DNA of 5,691 bases from a bacterium (GTDB lineage: Bacteria; Actinomycetota; Acidimicrobiia; Acidimicrobiales; CATQHL01). Location of the stretch: assembly GCA_026713745.1 (NCBI GenBank), contig JAPONU010000585.1, positions 1 to 5,691 of the forward strand, written 5' to 3'. Made by a program: the position numbers and the translations under genes. Shown in pieces: positions 5,293 to 5,691 of this stretch. The notes below the pieces were generated by a model. That model had not been told where the DNA came from. It searched no databases and saw only the letters and a program-made list of their open reading frames with translations. Every line of letters begins with the position of its first letter. The stretch's first letter is position 1.

Positions 5293-5691
5293 GGTTGGTG
5301 GCGGGCTCGTGGCGCCGACGACGCCGCCGCCCTCATCATCCCCCAAGGCCTGCTCGACCAACTAGCCGGCGCCCCGCCCGACCCCGAAGAGACCGCCGAC
5401 AAGATGGAAACCGACCGCCGAGCAGTCGCCGCCGTCCTCGCCGCCGAACAGGCACTCGGCCGCAACCCCCAAGCCCAGGCCCACAGCAACCCCGGCTTCG
5501 ACGTGCTGTCGGTCGATCCGGCCACCGGCACCCACTACTTCATCGAGGTCAAGGGTCACCTACCCCGCACCACCGAGATCAGCGTCAGCGCCCAGCAGGT
5601 CCAGAAGGCTCGCTCCAACCCCGACCGCTGGCGCCTCGCCGTAGTTTCGGTGCCCGACGACCCCAACGCCGAGCCCACCGTCCACTACCTC
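5293..5691 (+). pseudogene. DUF3883 domain protein, 5'-truncated (continues at base 1)
   Basis: Frame 1 is open from just after TGA 5290-5292 through the right end and, across the circular junction, to TGA 235-237: 164 codons in all. The first recognisable residues, GADDAAALIIPQGLLDQLAG and then RRAVAAVLAAEQALGR, resemble the segment just before the DUF3883 domain in large actinobacterial helicase proteins. The domain itself follows (GFDVLSVDP, YFIEVKG). The expected helicase part, many hundreds of residues, is missing. The nearest in-frame ATG is 5404, which would give a 127-residue protein holding the whole domain, but I see no good ribosome binding site. I therefore regard it as a remnant cut off near 5293-5310, while allowing that a short protein could be made. 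In circular order it precedes the toxin-antitoxin operon on the same strand. Confidence 0.65.
5551..5691. repeat. Right copy of exact 141-bp terminal direct repeat
   Basis: Identical to bases 1-141. It encodes the part of the DUF3883 protein from KGHLPRTTE to TVHYL, and the next codons of the same protein are at 142 onward. The unique unit is therefore 5550 bp. Confidence 0.93.

Noticed and set aside
1..5691. tRNA, rRNA, CRISPR array or iteron-type origin
   Set aside because: No tRNA T-loop motif in a suitable cloverleaf context, no spaced repeat series and no clustered iterons were found by reading both strands.

Overview
The window looks like high-GC actinobacterial DNA, most likely from the Mycobacteriales (Mycobacterium, Gordonia, Rhodococcus and relatives). 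The reasons are the strong G/C third-position bias of the genes, GTG starts, a DUF222/HNH gene of the 13E12 repeat family, and a toxin-antitoxin pair built like VapBC45 of M. tuberculosis. Genus is not resolvable from this sequence.

Topology: bases 1-141 are repeated exactly as bases 5551-5691. One reading frame runs off the right end and continues at the left end to a stop at 235-237. The simplest reading is a closed unit of 5550 bp written out with a 141-base overlap, either a true circle, a tandem repeat, or a loop in an assembly graph caused by repeats. No replication, partition, integrase or complete transposase gene is visible, so a self-replicating plasmid is not supported.

Layout in circular order: (1) The C-terminal part of a DUF3883 protein (5293-5550, then 1-237). 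This domain usually ends large helicase-like proteins, but the helicase part is absent and the frame is closed upstream by a TGA. (2) A 168-bp leader with a long-loop inverted repeat. (3) A two-gene toxin-antitoxin operon (406-2369): a very large antitoxin-like protein with a MerR-like helix-turn-helix and a DUF433 domain, overlapping by one base a DUF5615/PIN-like toxin. (4) A short HTH protein (2440-2811) that seems to have lost its C-terminus where it meets a transposase-like tail on the other strand (2815-2866). (5) 331 bp with no recognisable gene. (6) A 536-codon 13E12-family HNH endonuclease gene on the minus strand (3198-4808). (7) A 484-bp region (4809-5292) with an AT-rich promoter-like island, two clean palindromes, one fitting the CRP/GlxR consensus, and a possible degraded reading frame leading into the DUF3883 remnant.

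The window reads as a patch of accessory DNA: an intact toxin-antitoxin operon flanked by truncated genes and repeat-family DNA. The most unusual item is the antitoxin, roughly twice the usual length, with about 280 residues of unrecognised N-terminal sequence. All family assignments were made by eye, without database searches.
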